DNA of 22,845 nucleotides from NCBI GenBank assembly GCA_947445495.1, contig CANFEI010000001.1:1-22845 (forward strand), given 5' to 3'. The stretch is from Alcaligenaceae bacterium. GTDB taxonomy: Bacteria; Pseudomonadota; Gammaproteobacteria; Burkholderiales; Burkholderiaceae. Of the stretch, positions 16,128 to 22,845 are shown piece after piece; within the stretch, counting starts at the first letter, position 1, and every line of letters starts with the position of its first letter. The position numbers were made by a program, and so were the translations under genes. The notes under the pieces are model-generated. The model was not told the DNA's origin, did not search any database, and saw nothing but the letters and a program-made list of their open reading frames with translations.

Positions 16128-17054
16128 TTATGGCTGTCCTCGTGCGATCGCTTCCGCTTGTCGTTGCATGAACTCGGCGAGGGTGTCGATTCCGCGCAAC
16201 TTCAGAATCGTATTGCGCACGGCCGCTTCAACTAAGACGGCCAAGTTGCGTCCTGCCGCCACCTGCAGCATGACCTTGCGGATCGGATAGCCCAGCATGT
16301 CTTGCGTCATATCTTGCAAAGGCAAGCGTTCAAACTTGTCCTGCGCAGTCGCGCGCACAAGATGCACGATCAACTTGAGTTTCATTTTGCGGCGTACGGA
16401 TGTTTCACCAAAAATCGTGCGGATATTTAACAATCCCAAGCCGCGGACTTCAAGCATGTTGCGTAAGAGCTCCGGGCAGTGCCCCTCGACAACGTGCGGA
16501 GCCGTGCGTGAAAGATCTACCGCATCGTCGGCCACTAGACCGTGCCCACGTGAAATCAACTCGAGCGCAAGTTCACTTTTCCCCAGCCCGGACTCGCCCG
16601 TAATCAGCACGCCCACCCCAAGCACATCCATGAAGACGCCATGCACGGTTGTGGTGGGAGCAAGGCGTCGACTCAAATAAATACGCAGTAGGTCGATGAG
16701 CTCTGCTGCTGGAACGGGGGTCGTCAGAAGAGGAATGTGATTACGCTCGCAGCCCTCGATCAAATCGTCGGTTGGCGGCAAGCCGTCGGCGATGAGAATT
16801 GCGGGCACGCCACCCGCCAAGAGCTCGTCAAGATGATGGACGCGCCGCTTGGAGTCAAAGCGAGTGTAGTAGTCCATCTCTTGTGTGCCGAACACTTGAA
16901 TCCGCGAAGGGTGGATAAGGTTCAAGTGCCCGATCAAATCGGCAGCGGCCGCGCCGTTATCCGGGATAAGACGATCTGCCGCTGTTTCACCGGCAACCCA
17001 GGTGAATGGAATGTCTTCGGTCGTGTCGAGAACCAGATCCTGCACCGTCAGCAT
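16128..17054 (-). CDS. hprK: HPr kinase/phosphorylase
   Basis: HprK phosphorylates or dephosphorylates a serine of the phosphocarrier HPr, setting its use in phosphotransfer. The 308-residue protein has the full two-domain layout. The catalytic domain shows His138 (TVHGV), the P-loop GESGLGKS at 153-160, the VADD pair Asp176/Asp177, and the HprK signature [15 protein letters not shown]. All positions correspond to essential residues of Gram-positive HprK. The start is supported by CGGAG followed by 5 bases and ATG at 17054. Proteobacterial HprK sits next to ptsN, as here, so it probably acts on the nitrogen-PTS phosphocarrier NPr/HPr encoded elsewhere. ptsN lies 42 bp upstream and rapZ one base downstream. 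Confidence 0.96.
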   Translation of the reverse strand: MLTVQDLVLDTTEDIPFTWVAGETAADRLIPDNGAAAADLIGHLNLIHPSRIQVFGTQEMDYYTRFDSKRRVHHLDELLAGGVPAILIADGLPPTDDLIEGCERNHIPLLTTPVPAAELIDLLRIYLSRRLAPTTTVHGVFMDVLGVGVLITGESGLGKSELALELISRGHGLVADDAVDLSRTAPHVVEGHCPELLRNMLEVRGLGLLNIRTIFGETSVRRKMKLKLIVHLVRATAQDKFERLPLQDMTQDMLGYPIRKVMLQVAAGRNLAVLVEAAVRNTILKLRGIDTLAEFMQRQAEAIARGQP

Positions 17055-17096
17055 GGTGACTCCGTTGTGGAAAGGGTGGGTCCGCCCGCGAAAAAA

Positions 17097-17552
17097 TCAC
17101 CGGGGGTCTTCGGTCAACAACGCGTGGACGATTTTTGGATCCGTTTCCATCGCTAACCGTGACCTGAGCGCTTTGTCGGAAAACAGGCGAGCCACTTCGG
17201 CAAGTATATCGAGATGTTGTTGCGTTGAGGCCTCTGGCGTGAGCAGAATTAACAACTGATCAACGGGCTGTCGGTCAGGCGCATCAAAAGGGATGGGTTT
17301 CGCGAGCCTAATAAAAGCGGCGATTCCTGCCCGAAGCCCCTTAACCCGGCCGTGTGGCATCGCGATCCCCGCACCCAAGCCGGTTGATCCCAGACGTTCG
17401 CGTGCGAATAGGCTTTCGTAGGCGGCGGCCCGTTCTACCCCTTGATTATTTTCAAGAAGCAGCCCAGCTTGTTCGAACACCCGTTTTTTGCTGGTCGCGG
17501 GCATGTCTAGCACAATGTTGTTGAGTGGCAAAAGGCGAGACAAGTGTTTCAT
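17097..17552 (-). CDS. ptsN: PTS-Ntr EIIA component PtsN
   Basis: PtsN (EIIA-Ntr) is the last phosphoryl acceptor of the nitrogen phosphotransfer system and regulates potassium, phosphate and nitrogen-related targets through protein contacts. The 151-residue protein has the phosphorylated His67 in GIAMPHGRVKG, and the LPLNNIVLDMPATSKKRVFEQAGLLLEN start typical of the family. The ATG at 17552 is chosen because homologues begin there and the frame beyond it runs into the hpf terminator. There is no Shine-Dalgarno sequence; a perfect TATAAT ends 7 bases upstream, so the message may be leaderless. The upstream gene hpf is separated by a terminator, so ptsN-hprK-rapZ-rlpA likely forms its own transcript. 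Confidence 0.96.
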   Translation of the reverse strand: MKHLSRLLPLNNIVLDMPATSKKRVFEQAGLLLENNQGVERAAAYESLFARERLGSTGLGAGIAMPHGRVKGLRAGIAAFIRLAKPIPFDAPDRQPVDQLLILLTPEASTQQHLDILAEVARLFSDKALRSRLAMETDPKIVHALLTEDPR

Positions 17553-17559
17553 GTGATGA

Positions 17560-17565
17560 ATTATA
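17560..17565 (-). promoter_or_regulatory. Candidate -10 element of the ptsN operon
   Basis: The minus strand reads TATAAT here, a perfect -10 hexamer, just beyond the hpf terminator. No -35 with more than a weak match lies 16-18 bp upstream. A transcript started from it would begin at or one base before the ptsN ATG (17552). Confidence 0.45.
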
Positions 17566-17622
17566 GGTTGACCGCTGGCAGGTCGGCTTGACTCTCCCAC
17601 TTGTGCCATTGGGGTGTCGTAC

Positions 17623-17656
17623 AAAAAAACAACGCCCGCCAAGTGCCTGCGGGCGT
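17623..17656 (-). terminator. Rho-independent terminator downstream of hpf
   Basis: On the minus strand an 8-bp perfect stem ACGCCCGC/GCGGGCGT (17656-17649 with 17639-17632) encloses a 9-base loop and is followed after a short TG by seven T residues (17629-17623). It lies 29 bp past the hpf stop and before the ptsN promoter, so it should end the hpf message and separate it from ptsN-hprK-rapZ-rlpA. Confidence 0.85.
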
Positions 17657-17684
17657 GCGTTTGGAACAGCGGATCGAAGAGCGC

Positions 17685-18011
17685 TTACGCCGTTTCGAAA
17701 ACCTGTCGTTTGGTGGCTAGGTGCTGATGGTCCTGCGTGCGCGCTTTGTACTGAAGTACTTTACGGTCGACTTTGTCGATGAGTAGGTCAATCGAGGCGT
17801 AAAGATTGTGCTCCGACGCTTCGCAGTGAATATCCTTACCGCGGACATGCAAGGTAATTTCTGCGCGGTGCTTGAGCGGCTCGACCGACAGGATGACTTG
17901 CGAGCCGATAACGTGGTCAAAATGTCGCAAAACTCGGGTCATTTTGGTTTGGATGTATTCCCGGATGGCTGGGGTGACGTCAAGATGGTGACCGGTGATA
18001 TGCAGGTTCAT
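17685..18011 (-). CDS. hpf: Ribosome hibernation-promoting factor, short form
   Basis: HPF binds the decoding channel of idle 30S subunits and promotes 100S ribosome dimers in stationary phase. The 108-residue protein is the short form: one S30AE/YfiA domain from MNLHITGHHLDVTPAIREYIQTKM through HVRGKDIHCEASEHNLYASIDLLIDKVDRKV, with a short tail and no long-form dimerisation domain. GGAG lies 9 bases before the ATG at 18011. In E. coli and many Proteobacteria hpf follows rpoN; here rpoN is missing and hpf has its own upstream promoter candidate (18099-18126) and its own terminator, so it is probably a single-gene transcript. Confidence 0.96.
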   Translation of the reverse strand: MNLHITGHHLDVTPAIREYIQTKMTRVLRHFDHVIGSQVILSVEPLKHRAEITLHVRGKDIHCEASEHNLYASIDLLIDKVDRKVLQYKARTQDHQHLATKRQVFETA

Positions 18012-18214
18012 TGCGTACTCTCCAAAAAGGAACGACGGTTGTGCGGATGCACGGGGTGTAGGCGGCGGGGGACTCCTTTGGCGATGAATGATGTTTTAAG
18101 TGTAGTGACTTGCATGCGGAAATCAAGGGTAAAAATACCTAGAGATTGATCTGCGTCAGGGATTGTTTGGTGTGCGCTGCAACATCAGGGCGGTTGCCGC
18201 CCCCCCCGCAGGCG
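18012..18214. other. Intergenic region lptB-hpf where rpoN is expected
   Basis: The 203-bp gap is the largest in the window. It holds the hpf promoter candidate and ribosome-binding site on the minus strand and a small GC hairpin near lptB (GGGCGG/CCGCCC with a 3-base loop, 18188-18202), which lacks a T tract and is not a standard terminator. Eight consecutive C (18200-18207) lie next to it. No reading frame resembling RpoN, including its C-terminal RpoN box, is visible. Confidence 0.7.
18099..18126 (-). promoter_or_regulatory. Candidate sigma-70 promoter of hpf
   Basis: On the minus strand TTGATT (18126-18121, 4 of 6 matches to -35) and TACACT (18104-18099, 4 of 6 matches to -10) are separated by 16 bp. 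The leader would be about 80 bases, ending with a GGAG site before the hpf ATG. It is the best match in the gap, but a pattern match only. Confidence 0.4.
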
Positions 18215-19006
18215 TTACATCTTGAAGTGTTCGCCCAGGTACACGCGACGTACGGAGGCGTCATTAATGATTGCTTCAGGCATGCCGCTTGTCAGTACTT
18301 TGCCCTCGCTAATAATGTAGGCGCGGTCGCAGATACCGAGGGTTTCGCGTACGTTGTGATCTGTAATGAGCACGCCGATGCCACGACTTTTCAGAAAGCG
18401 TACGATGCGTTGGATTTCAATGACGGCGATAGGGTCTACACCAGCGAAGGGTTCGTCCAGCAAAATAAATCGAGGGCGCGTTGCCAGCGCACGAGAAATT
18501 TCTACGCGCCGGCGTTCTCCGCCGGAAAGGGACAGCGCGCTGTTTTTCCGGATGTGCGTGATTTGTAGCTCTTCGAGCAAGGAGTCAAGTTGACGCTCGA
18601 TCGTGCTCGTTGAGAATCGCTTGCCTTCGTTGTCGATCTGTAATTCGAGTACAGCTCGGATATTTTGCTCGACCGTTAGTCGGCGAAAAACGGAGGCATC
18701 TTGTGGCAAGTAGGACAAGCCCATGCGCGCGCGTCGATGGATGGGCATGCTGCTGATGATCGTATCGTCAATCTCGATACGACCCGCATCGGCCGCGACG
18801 AGGCCGACGATCATATAAAAGCTTGTGGTTTTTCCTGCACCGTTTGGGCCCAGCAGGCCGACTACCTCACCACTATTAACTGAAATAGAGACGTCCTGGA
18901 CCACCATACGCCCGCCATATGACTTGCGCAGTCCTGTCGCACTGAGCCTTCCTGGTGGATGCTCAGAGGCTGGATTTGATAGGGTTGAGGCGTGCGATGT
19001 CTGCAT
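18215..19006 (-). CDS. lptB: LPS export ABC transporter ATPase LptB
   Basis: LptB is the cytosolic ATPase of the LptB2FGC complex that extracts LPS from the inner membrane. The 263-residue protein has a Walker A GPNGAGKT at residues 53-60, [17 protein letters not shown] (Q-loop region), the signature LSGGERRR, Walker [14 protein letters not shown] and switch histidine in ITDHNVRE. The ATG at 19006 is 10 bp past the lptA stop; an open frame further upstream would overlap lptA and is rejected. A lead of about 20 residues precedes the usual LptB start, so a downstream start cannot be excluded. It closes the kdsD-kdsC-lptC-lptA-lptB operon. lptF and lptG are elsewhere. Confidence 0.96.
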   Translation of the reverse strand: MQTSHASTLSNPASEHPPGRLSATGLRKSYGGRMVVQDVSISVNSGEVVGLLGPNGAGKTTSFYMIVGLVAADAGRIEIDDTIISSMPIHRRARMGLSYLPQDASVFRRLTVEQNIRAVLELQIDNEGKRFSTSTIERQLDSLLEELQITHIRKNSALSLSGGERRRVEISRALATRPRFILLDEPFAGVDPIAVIEIQRIVRFLKSRGIGVLITDHNVRETLGICDRAYIISEGKVLTSGMPEAIINDASVRRVYLGEHFKM

Positions 19007-19016
19007 GAGTCGTGTG

Positions 19017-19670
19017 TTAGGGGCGCGCGGCGCCGGCTGGCTTAGTGACGGGCGGTGGCGGCACATTGCCTTGTTTTGCTTTGCATTCAGCGACAGCGGC
19101 CTCCGCGCGCGCTTTCGGTTGCGCAATAGAGCGCACACGCCCATCGCTATTGGCGGAATTTGGTCCTGAAAACGCTTGGTAGACGTCGGTCTTCTGGCTA
19201 TAGCGGACCTGCTGACCGCTGACCGTATCAAAGTGCTTGCCACAAATGTAGCGCGAGACCACCGCCTTGCCGACTAAATCAAACGTTTCGTTTTTACCGT
19301 CGTACTCAGCGCGCTGGCCCACGCCTTCGAGTACTTCAAAGTTCTCTGGACGTAGCTGACGGATCAAAACCAGTTTGTCGCTCTTCATGGTGGCTTCGCC
19401 GAACTGATTGCCGTCTTTATCTTCACGCATTTGTAGTACATCGGCGTTCATAGTGAGTAAGCCTCGCGTCATGACGACTTTGCCGGTGAAGGTGCTTTCG
19501 CGCTTTGTGTCGTCGTAATGAAGCGTATCTGACAAAATCGTCGTGCTTGGTTCTTCAGGCGTTACGACGGTGGCAGGCGCCTGTTGCGCATGGGGCATTG
19601 TGCCAAGCGATAGGCACAGTATGGCGATGAACGATAGCAGGGCGGCGCGCGGAGAGCAAAATGTAATCAT
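19017..19670 (-). CDS. lptA: LPS transport periplasmic protein LptA
   Basis: LptA forms the periplasmic bridge that carries LPS between LptC and LptD. The 217-residue product has a signal peptide (hydrophobic region about 9-24, cleavage near HAQ) and an OstA/LptA beta-jellyroll domain with [26 protein letters not shown] and [11 protein letters not shown], both typical. Further on is [21 protein letters not shown] Pro/Ala-rich tail follows. The ATG overlaps the lptC stop by 4 bp (ATGA). Order lptC-lptA-lptB is the standard one. Two cysteines occur (in YICGK and VAECK) in the mature protein, whose pairing is unknown. Confidence 0.95.
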   Translation of the reverse strand: MITFCSPRAALLSFIAILCLSLGTMPHAQQAPATVVTPEEPSTTILSDTLHYDDTKRESTFTGKVVMTRGLLTMNADVLQMREDKDGNQFGEATMKSDKLVLIRQLRPENFEVLEGVGQRAEYDGKNETFDLVGKAVVSRYICGKHFDTVSGQQVRYSQKTDVYQAFSGPNSANSDGRVRSIAQPKARAEAAVAECKAKQGNVPPPPVTKPAGAARP

Positions 19671-20284
19671 GGCTTGGGCATTAATGCTTTTTGATTCGAT
19701 TCTGCCGCCTGATCTCTCGGCGCAATGTCGACATCGGTCGATTTAAACACGTCTAGCTTCTGCGTGGCGTTGTTAAAGCGCATGCCTGCTCCGCTCATGC
19801 GAGAGCGACCGCTGGTTGCGACGGCCGCAAGGTCCGTGTAGCTTATATCTTCCTTGACGAGCAAGGTGAGTTCTTCGCTACGAAAATTCAGTGGTTGACG
19901 CTCTGCATCCCCGAGGCGCAAGATGACGGCGTCACCACGCATGATGATGCGATTGCCCTCGTCGTAAATCACGGCGATGCGAGAGGTGGCAACAGTGAGA
20001 GGGTTTTCAGGTTTGAGCCCAAAGGCACGAGGCGCGATTAACTCGTAGGATTTGTCGTCAGGGAAGTGTTCCATCAGATCACTTTCAAGGCGATGGATCA
20101 CAATCCCTTTTTCGTCCGTTCGCAGGAGCACGATTTTTTTTGCCCAACTGTCTGGCTCGTGTGTGATACGGCTTGGGGGATCAATTTCGACAGCGCGTAA
20201 CGAGTAATCCGCCGCCCACCACGTTCCCATGACGAGCGAGAGCAGAATAATGAGTGAAACGACAATCGAGGCGTGTTCTTTCAT
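19667..20284 (-). CDS. lptC: LPS export system protein LptC
   Basis: LptC is a bitopic inner-membrane protein linking the LptB2FG extractor to LptA. The 205-residue product has an N-terminal transmembrane helix (about residues 7-24), then a periplasmic LptC-type beta-jellyroll with GIVIHRLESDLMEHFPDDKSYELIAPRAFG and later ERQPLNFRSEELTLLVKEDI. Length is slightly above E. coli LptC (191). It starts 6 bp after the kdsC stop with no Shine-Dalgarno sequence and overlaps lptA by 4 bp. Its name rests on position, topology and these motifs together, since LptC sequences diverge widely. Confidence 0.93.
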   Translation of the reverse strand: MKEHASIVVSLIILLSLVMGTWWAADYSLRAVEIDPPSRITHEPDSWAKKIVLLRTDEKGIVIHRLESDLMEHFPDDKSYELIAPRAFGLKPENPLTVATSRIAVIYDEGNRIIMRGDAVILRLGDAERQPLNFRSEELTLLVKEDISYTDLAAVATSGRSRMSGAGMRFNNATQKLDVFKSTDVDIAPRDQAAESNQKALMPKP

Positions 20285-20290
20285 GAGGGC

Positions 20291-20890
20291 TTACTGGATC
20301 GTGCCCGGGCCTAGGCGCCCTGGCTGAAAAAACGGTCCAAGCCGATGCTGCGCCGCCAAAATGATGTCGCAGCATTCGCGTACTGCCCCATGGCCGCCCG
20401 CCTTAATGGCCACCCAGTGCGCAGCTTGTTGCACATAGGCAGGCGCATCTGGCACGGAGGCTGCAAAGCCTGTGCGCTGCATGGCGGGCAAGTCGATTAG
20501 GTCGTCTCCCATGAACCCTGTTTGTTCCAGTGCGACATGGTGTTTTAAGGCGAGCTCAGTGACGGCCAGGCCTTTGTCTCGGACGTTTTGCAGGACGTCA
20601 CCGAGCCCAAGTTCGGCGGCACGACGATCGACGATCGGACCGGAGCGGCCGGTCATCAGCACGACGGTGACGCCGCTGGCCGCCAGCATTTTCAGCCCAT
20701 GGCCGTCTAATGCATTAAACCGCTTGAACACTTCTCCGTGTTCGCCATACCAAAGGCTGCCGTCGGTCAGTGTGCCGTCAATATCGAACACCATGAGCTT
20801 GATGCGCGCCAGACGCTCGCGAACCGAGGCAGAAATTTTTGCCAGCACCAGGGCTTCAGCAGGATGGGGGATGAGAGGAGGTCTGTTCAT
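20291..20890 (-). CDS. kdsC: 3-deoxy-manno-octulosonate-8-phosphatase KdsC
   Basis: KdsC removes phosphate from Kdo 8-phosphate, the third step of Kdo synthesis for the LPS inner core. The 199-residue HAD protein has motif I VFDIDGTLTDG with Asp36 and Asp38, motif II MTGRSGPIVDRRAAELG, the RDKGLAV lysine and motif IV GFMGDDLIDLPAM. It has no large cap domain, as expected for the tetrameric C0-type KdsC. It carries a roughly 25-residue N-terminal lead. The start lies 6 bp past the kdsD stop and lacks a clear Shine-Dalgarno sequence, so re-initiation from kdsD is likely. Confidence 0.96.
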   Translation of the reverse strand: MNRPPLIPHPAEALVLAKISASVRERLARIKLMVFDIDGTLTDGSLWYGEHGEVFKRFNALDGHGLKMLAASGVTVVLMTGRSGPIVDRRAAELGLGDVLQNVRDKGLAVTELALKHHVALEQTGFMGDDLIDLPAMQRTGFAASVPDAPAYVQQAAHWVAIKAGGHGAVRECCDIILAAQHRLGPFFQPGRLGPGTIQ

Positions 20891-20896
20891 GACGGT

Positions 20897-21883
20897 TTAG
20901 ACGACCTTAGCCGCCATTAAGTCGTGCATATGCACGGCGCCGATCAGTTTGCCTTGGTCGTCGGATACCAGCATTTGGTTGAGTTTGTGGCTGTCCATAA
21001 TCACTGCTGCATCGACAGCGAGCGCTTCGGATTGAATGTGTCGAGGGTTGAGGGACATGCCGTCTGCCACAGTCAGCTTGCGGACATCTCCTTTGCGTTC
21101 GATGAGGCGCCGCAGATCGCCATCAGTAAAAATCCCGATCGCGCGGCCATCGGAGTCGATGACGGCCGTCATGCCCATGCCTTTGCGGGAGATTTCTTCT
21201 AAGGCTTCAAAAACCGAAGCCGATTGCGTGACGCAGGGCACTGCACTCGCACTGCGCATGATGTCAGCCACGCGGGTCAATAGCCGACGACCCAGCGCGC
21301 CGCCGGGGTGCGAGCGGGCAAAGTCGTCAGCGTCGAAGCCACGCGCCTCTAGGCAGGCAACGGCTAAGGCATCGCCCATGGCCAGCGCAACCGTGGTGCT
21401 TGCGGTGGGTGCAAGATTGAGCGGGCAGGCTTCCTGAGAGACGCTCACATCTAGGTGTACGTCGGCCAGGCGAGCGAGTTCTGAATCGCTGTGCCCTGTC
21501 ATGGCGATTACTTTGACGCCAAGCCGATGTGCGGCGGGCAGAATAGCGAGCAACTCTTGGCCCGATCCGGAATACGACACGGCAATCAGCAGGTCTTGCC
21601 CACTGATCATCCCGATGTCGCCATGAACGGCTTCGGCCGCATGCAAGAAAAACGAAGGCGTGCCTGTCGAGGCCAGAGTCGCTGCGATTTTCCGGGCAAT
21701 ATGGCCTGTTTTCCCTAGGCCGCAGACCACCACCCGACCTGGGCAGGCGAGCATGAGCGCGACCGCCTGTTCAACGCTCGCGTCTAGGCGTTGGTTCAGT
21801 TCGGTTAGCGCCCGGGCTTCGATATCCAGGGTGCGACGCGCGGATGCAAGCACAGAGGCTGCGGACGGTTTAGGTGAAGACAT
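20897..21883 (-). CDS. kdsD: Arabinose-5-phosphate isomerase KdsD
   Basis: KdsD converts ribulose 5-phosphate to arabinose 5-phosphate, the first committed step toward Kdo. The 328-residue protein has a SIS domain (about residues 45-180) with VVCGLGKTGHIARKIAATLASTGTPSFFLH, VSYSGSGQELL and the conserved HPGGALGRRLL after it. Two CBS domains follow (about 210-325), with GIFTDGDLRRLIE and GAVHMHDLMAAKV. Length matches E. coli KdsD (328). The ATG at 21883 begins the kdsD-kdsC-lptCAB operon. Its leader holds two palindromes (21888-21899 and 21903-21920) that could affect initiation. It is divergent from purT, whose start is 101 bp away. Confidence 0.97.
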   Translation of the reverse strand: MSSPKPSAASVLASARRTLDIEARALTELNQRLDASVEQAVALMLACPGRVVVCGLGKTGHIARKIAATLASTGTPSFFLHAAEAVHGDIGMISGQDLLIAVSYSGSGQELLAILPAAHRLGVKVIAMTGHSDSELARLADVHLDVSVSQEACPLNLAPTASTTVALAMGDALAVACLEARGFDADDFARSHPGGALGRRLLTRVADIMRSASAVPCVTQSASVFEALEEISRKGMGMTAVIDSDGRAIGIFTDGDLRRLIERKGDVRKLTVADGMSLNPRHIQSEALAVDAAVIMDSHKLNQMLVSDDQGKLIGAVHMHDLMAAKVV

Positions 21884-21887
21884 TGCC

Positions 21888-21899
21888 CGATTTTAATCG
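21888..21899. repeat. 12-bp palindrome in the kdsD leader
   Basis: CGATT TT AATCG is a perfect inverted repeat with a two-base centre. It lies 5-16 bases before the kdsD ATG, where the ribosome binds. It could be an operator or a small hairpin over the initiation region. Confidence 0.5.
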
Positions 21900-21902
21900 T
21901 TT

Positions 21903-21920
21903 CAGCCCGCAGGCGGGCTG
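21903..21920. repeat. 18-bp GC-rich palindrome between kdsD and purT
   Basis: CAGCCCGC AG GCGGGCTG is a perfect 8-bp inverted repeat around a two-base centre. Neither flank has a T tract long enough for a terminator. It lies within the first bases of the predicted kdsD transcript and close to the purT promoter region, so an operator role for either gene is possible. Confidence 0.6.
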
Positions 21921-21922
21921 CG

Positions 21923-21950
21923 TTTCTATCTGCTACTGTCCGGGCATCAA
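21923..21950 (-). promoter_or_regulatory. Candidate promoter of the kdsD-kdsC-lptCAB operon
   Basis: On the minus strand TTGATG (21950-21945) and TAGAAA (21928-21923) are separated by 16 bp. Start of transcription would fall near 21916, inside the GC palindrome. On the plus strand, TGCTACTGT (21931-21939) resembles an extended -10 that could serve purT; no -35 supports it. Confidence 0.3.
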
Positions 21951-21983
21951 CCATCGTTAATTTTTGACGTTTTGAGGTTTCCT

Positions 21984-22845
21984 ATGGCCACGCCCCCTTT
22001 TCTTTCTGACCCATCTCCTGCAGCCGCGTTGGCGCCCTTTGAGGCTCGTCTGGGCACGCCAGGATCACCCAACGCGCTGCGGGTGATGTTGTTGGGTTCG
22101 GGTGAGCTCGGCAAGGAAGTCATCATGGCCTTACAACGCTTTGGGGTTGAAGTCATTGCGGTGGATCGTTATGCCCAGGCACCCGGGCAACAGGTTGCGC
22201 ACCGGGCGCATGTTGTCGTCATGACGGATAAAGAAGCGCTTAGGAAAATAATCGCACAAGAGCACCCCCACATTATTGTTCCGGAAATTGAAGCGATCGC
22301 GACGGAGCTGTTGGTTGAACTTGAGGCGGCAGGTCAAGTGCGCGTGACCCCGACGGCGCGGGCCGCGCAACTGACGATGAATCGCGAGGGAATCCGCCGG
22401 CTGGCGGCTGAGCAACTGGGATTGCCTACCTCGCCCTATCAGTTCGCAGATTCCGTTCAGGAGCTTGAACTCGCAACCCAAAAAGTTGGTTTCCCCTGTT
22501 TGGTCAAACCCGTGATGTCTTCCTCTGGTAAGGGGCAGTCGGTGTTGCGCGGGCCGCAAGATATCGCGTCTGCGTGGAATACCGCTCGGCAAGGCGCTCG
22601 GGTCGACGGTACGCGCATCATTGTTGAGGGGTTCATCGATTTTGAATATGAGATCACGCTCTTGACGGTGCGTGCACGTGGCGCAGACGGCAAGATATCG
22701 ACACATTTTTGCGAACCGATCGGCCATCGTCAGGTGGACGGCGACTATGTCGAGAGCTGGCAGCCGCAGCCCATGCCTGAGCGGGCCTTGGACCGCGCCA
22801 AGCAAATCGCATTGCAGGTGACGGATAGTTTGGGGGGACAGGGTA
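21984..22845 (+). CDS. purT: Formate-dependent phosphoribosylglycinamide formyltransferase PurT, N-terminal part
   Basis: PurT joins formate to glycinamide ribonucleotide with ATP, a folate-independent route to the third step of purine synthesis. The gene runs off the right window end; 287 residues are readable. After a roughly 30-residue lead, [19 protein letters not shown] (from residue 36) opens the ATP-grasp fold. Then come [39 protein letters not shown] (phosphate-binding loop) and [17 protein letters not shown], followed by [21 protein letters not shown], all strongly conserved in PurT. The ATG at 21984 is preceded by GAGG six bases upstream, a good ribosome-binding site. It is divergent from kdsD. 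The C-terminal third is outside the window. Confidence 0.96.
   Translation, partial: MATPPFLSDPSPAAALAPFEARLGTPGSPNALRVMLLGSGELGKEVIMALQRFGVEVIAVDRYAQAPGQQVAHRAHVVVMTDKEALRKIIAQEHPHIIVPEIEAIATELLVELEAAGQVRVTPTARAAQLTMNREGIRRLAAEQLGLPTSPYQFADSVQELELATQKVGFPCLVKPVMSSSGKGQSVLRGPQDIASAWNTARQGARVDGTRIIVEGFIDFEYEITLLTVRARGADGKISTHFCEPIGHRQVDGDYVESWQPQPMPERALDRAKQIALQVTDSLGGQG

Noticed and set aside
17566..17610. Possible sigma-54 promoter (TGGCAC motif on the minus strand) before ptsN
   Set aside because: The GC element at -12 with correct spacing is missing, and no rpoN is found at its usual place.
17097..17642. Longer ptsN start at 17642 (181 residues)
   Set aside because: The extra part spans the hpf terminator and its T tract and has no similarity to PtsN; homologues start at MKHL-type N termini.
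18200..18207. Run of eight C, a possible phase-variation tract
   Set aside because: It lies 8 bp outside the end of lptB and away from the hpf promoter, so slippage would not change a frame or promoter spacing that I can identify.
22131..22805. 224-codon open frame on the minus strand inside purT
   Set aside because: It is antisense to clear PurT coding sequence with intact ATP-grasp motifs and shows no domain of its own.
1..22845. Search for mobile elements, CRISPR arrays, tRNA genes or a defence or secretion island
   Set aside because: No transposase, integrase, repeat-spacer pattern or tRNA-like cloverleaf was seen; the genes are core functions in mostly conserved order.

Overview
The window is chromosomal core DNA of a betaproteobacterium, most likely order Burkholderiales and probably Alcaligenaceae-like. 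This rests on gene order (gpsA-secB-grxC-rhodanese / gpmA-envC-ctpA-moeB, and kdsD-kdsC-lptCAB ... hpf-ptsN-hprK-rapZ), a Bug-family tripartite tricarboxylate receptor, and protein sequences of betaproteobacterial type. The genus cannot be named from sequence alone. I count 30 protein genes, two of them cut by the window ends. I see no tRNA, rRNA, insertion sequence, prophage or CRISPR array. Coding density is very high; the longest gap is about 200 bp (18012-18214).

Left part (1-8568): the end of a comF-type gene and trmL run rightward. A leftward operon follows: rhodanese, grxC, secB, gpsA and a Bug-type periplasmic receptor. From a shared divergent region (4175-4281) a rightward operon leaves: gpmA, envC, ctpA and moeB, with 4-bp overlaps at gpmA/envC and ctpA/moeB.

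Middle part (8589-14394): slmA, a HAD pyrimidine-nucleotidase-like gene and argB run leftward. Next comes a tightly overlapping leftward set: yraN, a GmhA/DiaA-type SIS protein, dolP and a TlpA-like thioredoxin. rsmI is divergent from yraN. This is the betaproteobacterial counterpart of the E. coli rsmI-lpoA-yraN-diaA-dolP locus, without lpoA.

Right part (14409-22845): rlpA, rapZ, hprK, ptsN, hpf, lptB, lptA, lptC, kdsC and kdsD all run leftward; purT is divergent and cut by the window end. Together these make Kdo (kdsD, kdsC), export LPS (lptC, lptA, lptB) and carry regulation by the nitrogen PTS, HPr kinase and RapZ. rpoN, usually found between lptB and hpf, is absent.

Many products act on the envelope or at the septum (EnvC, CtpA, DolP, RlpA, SlmA, YraN neighbours, Lpt, Kds). 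I found no convincing new multi-gene system. The most useful leads are the missing rpoN, a phosphoheptose-isomerase-competent protein in the diaA position, possible leaderless starts for ptsN and trmL, paired palindromes in the kdsD leader, and helically phased direct repeats before gpmA.
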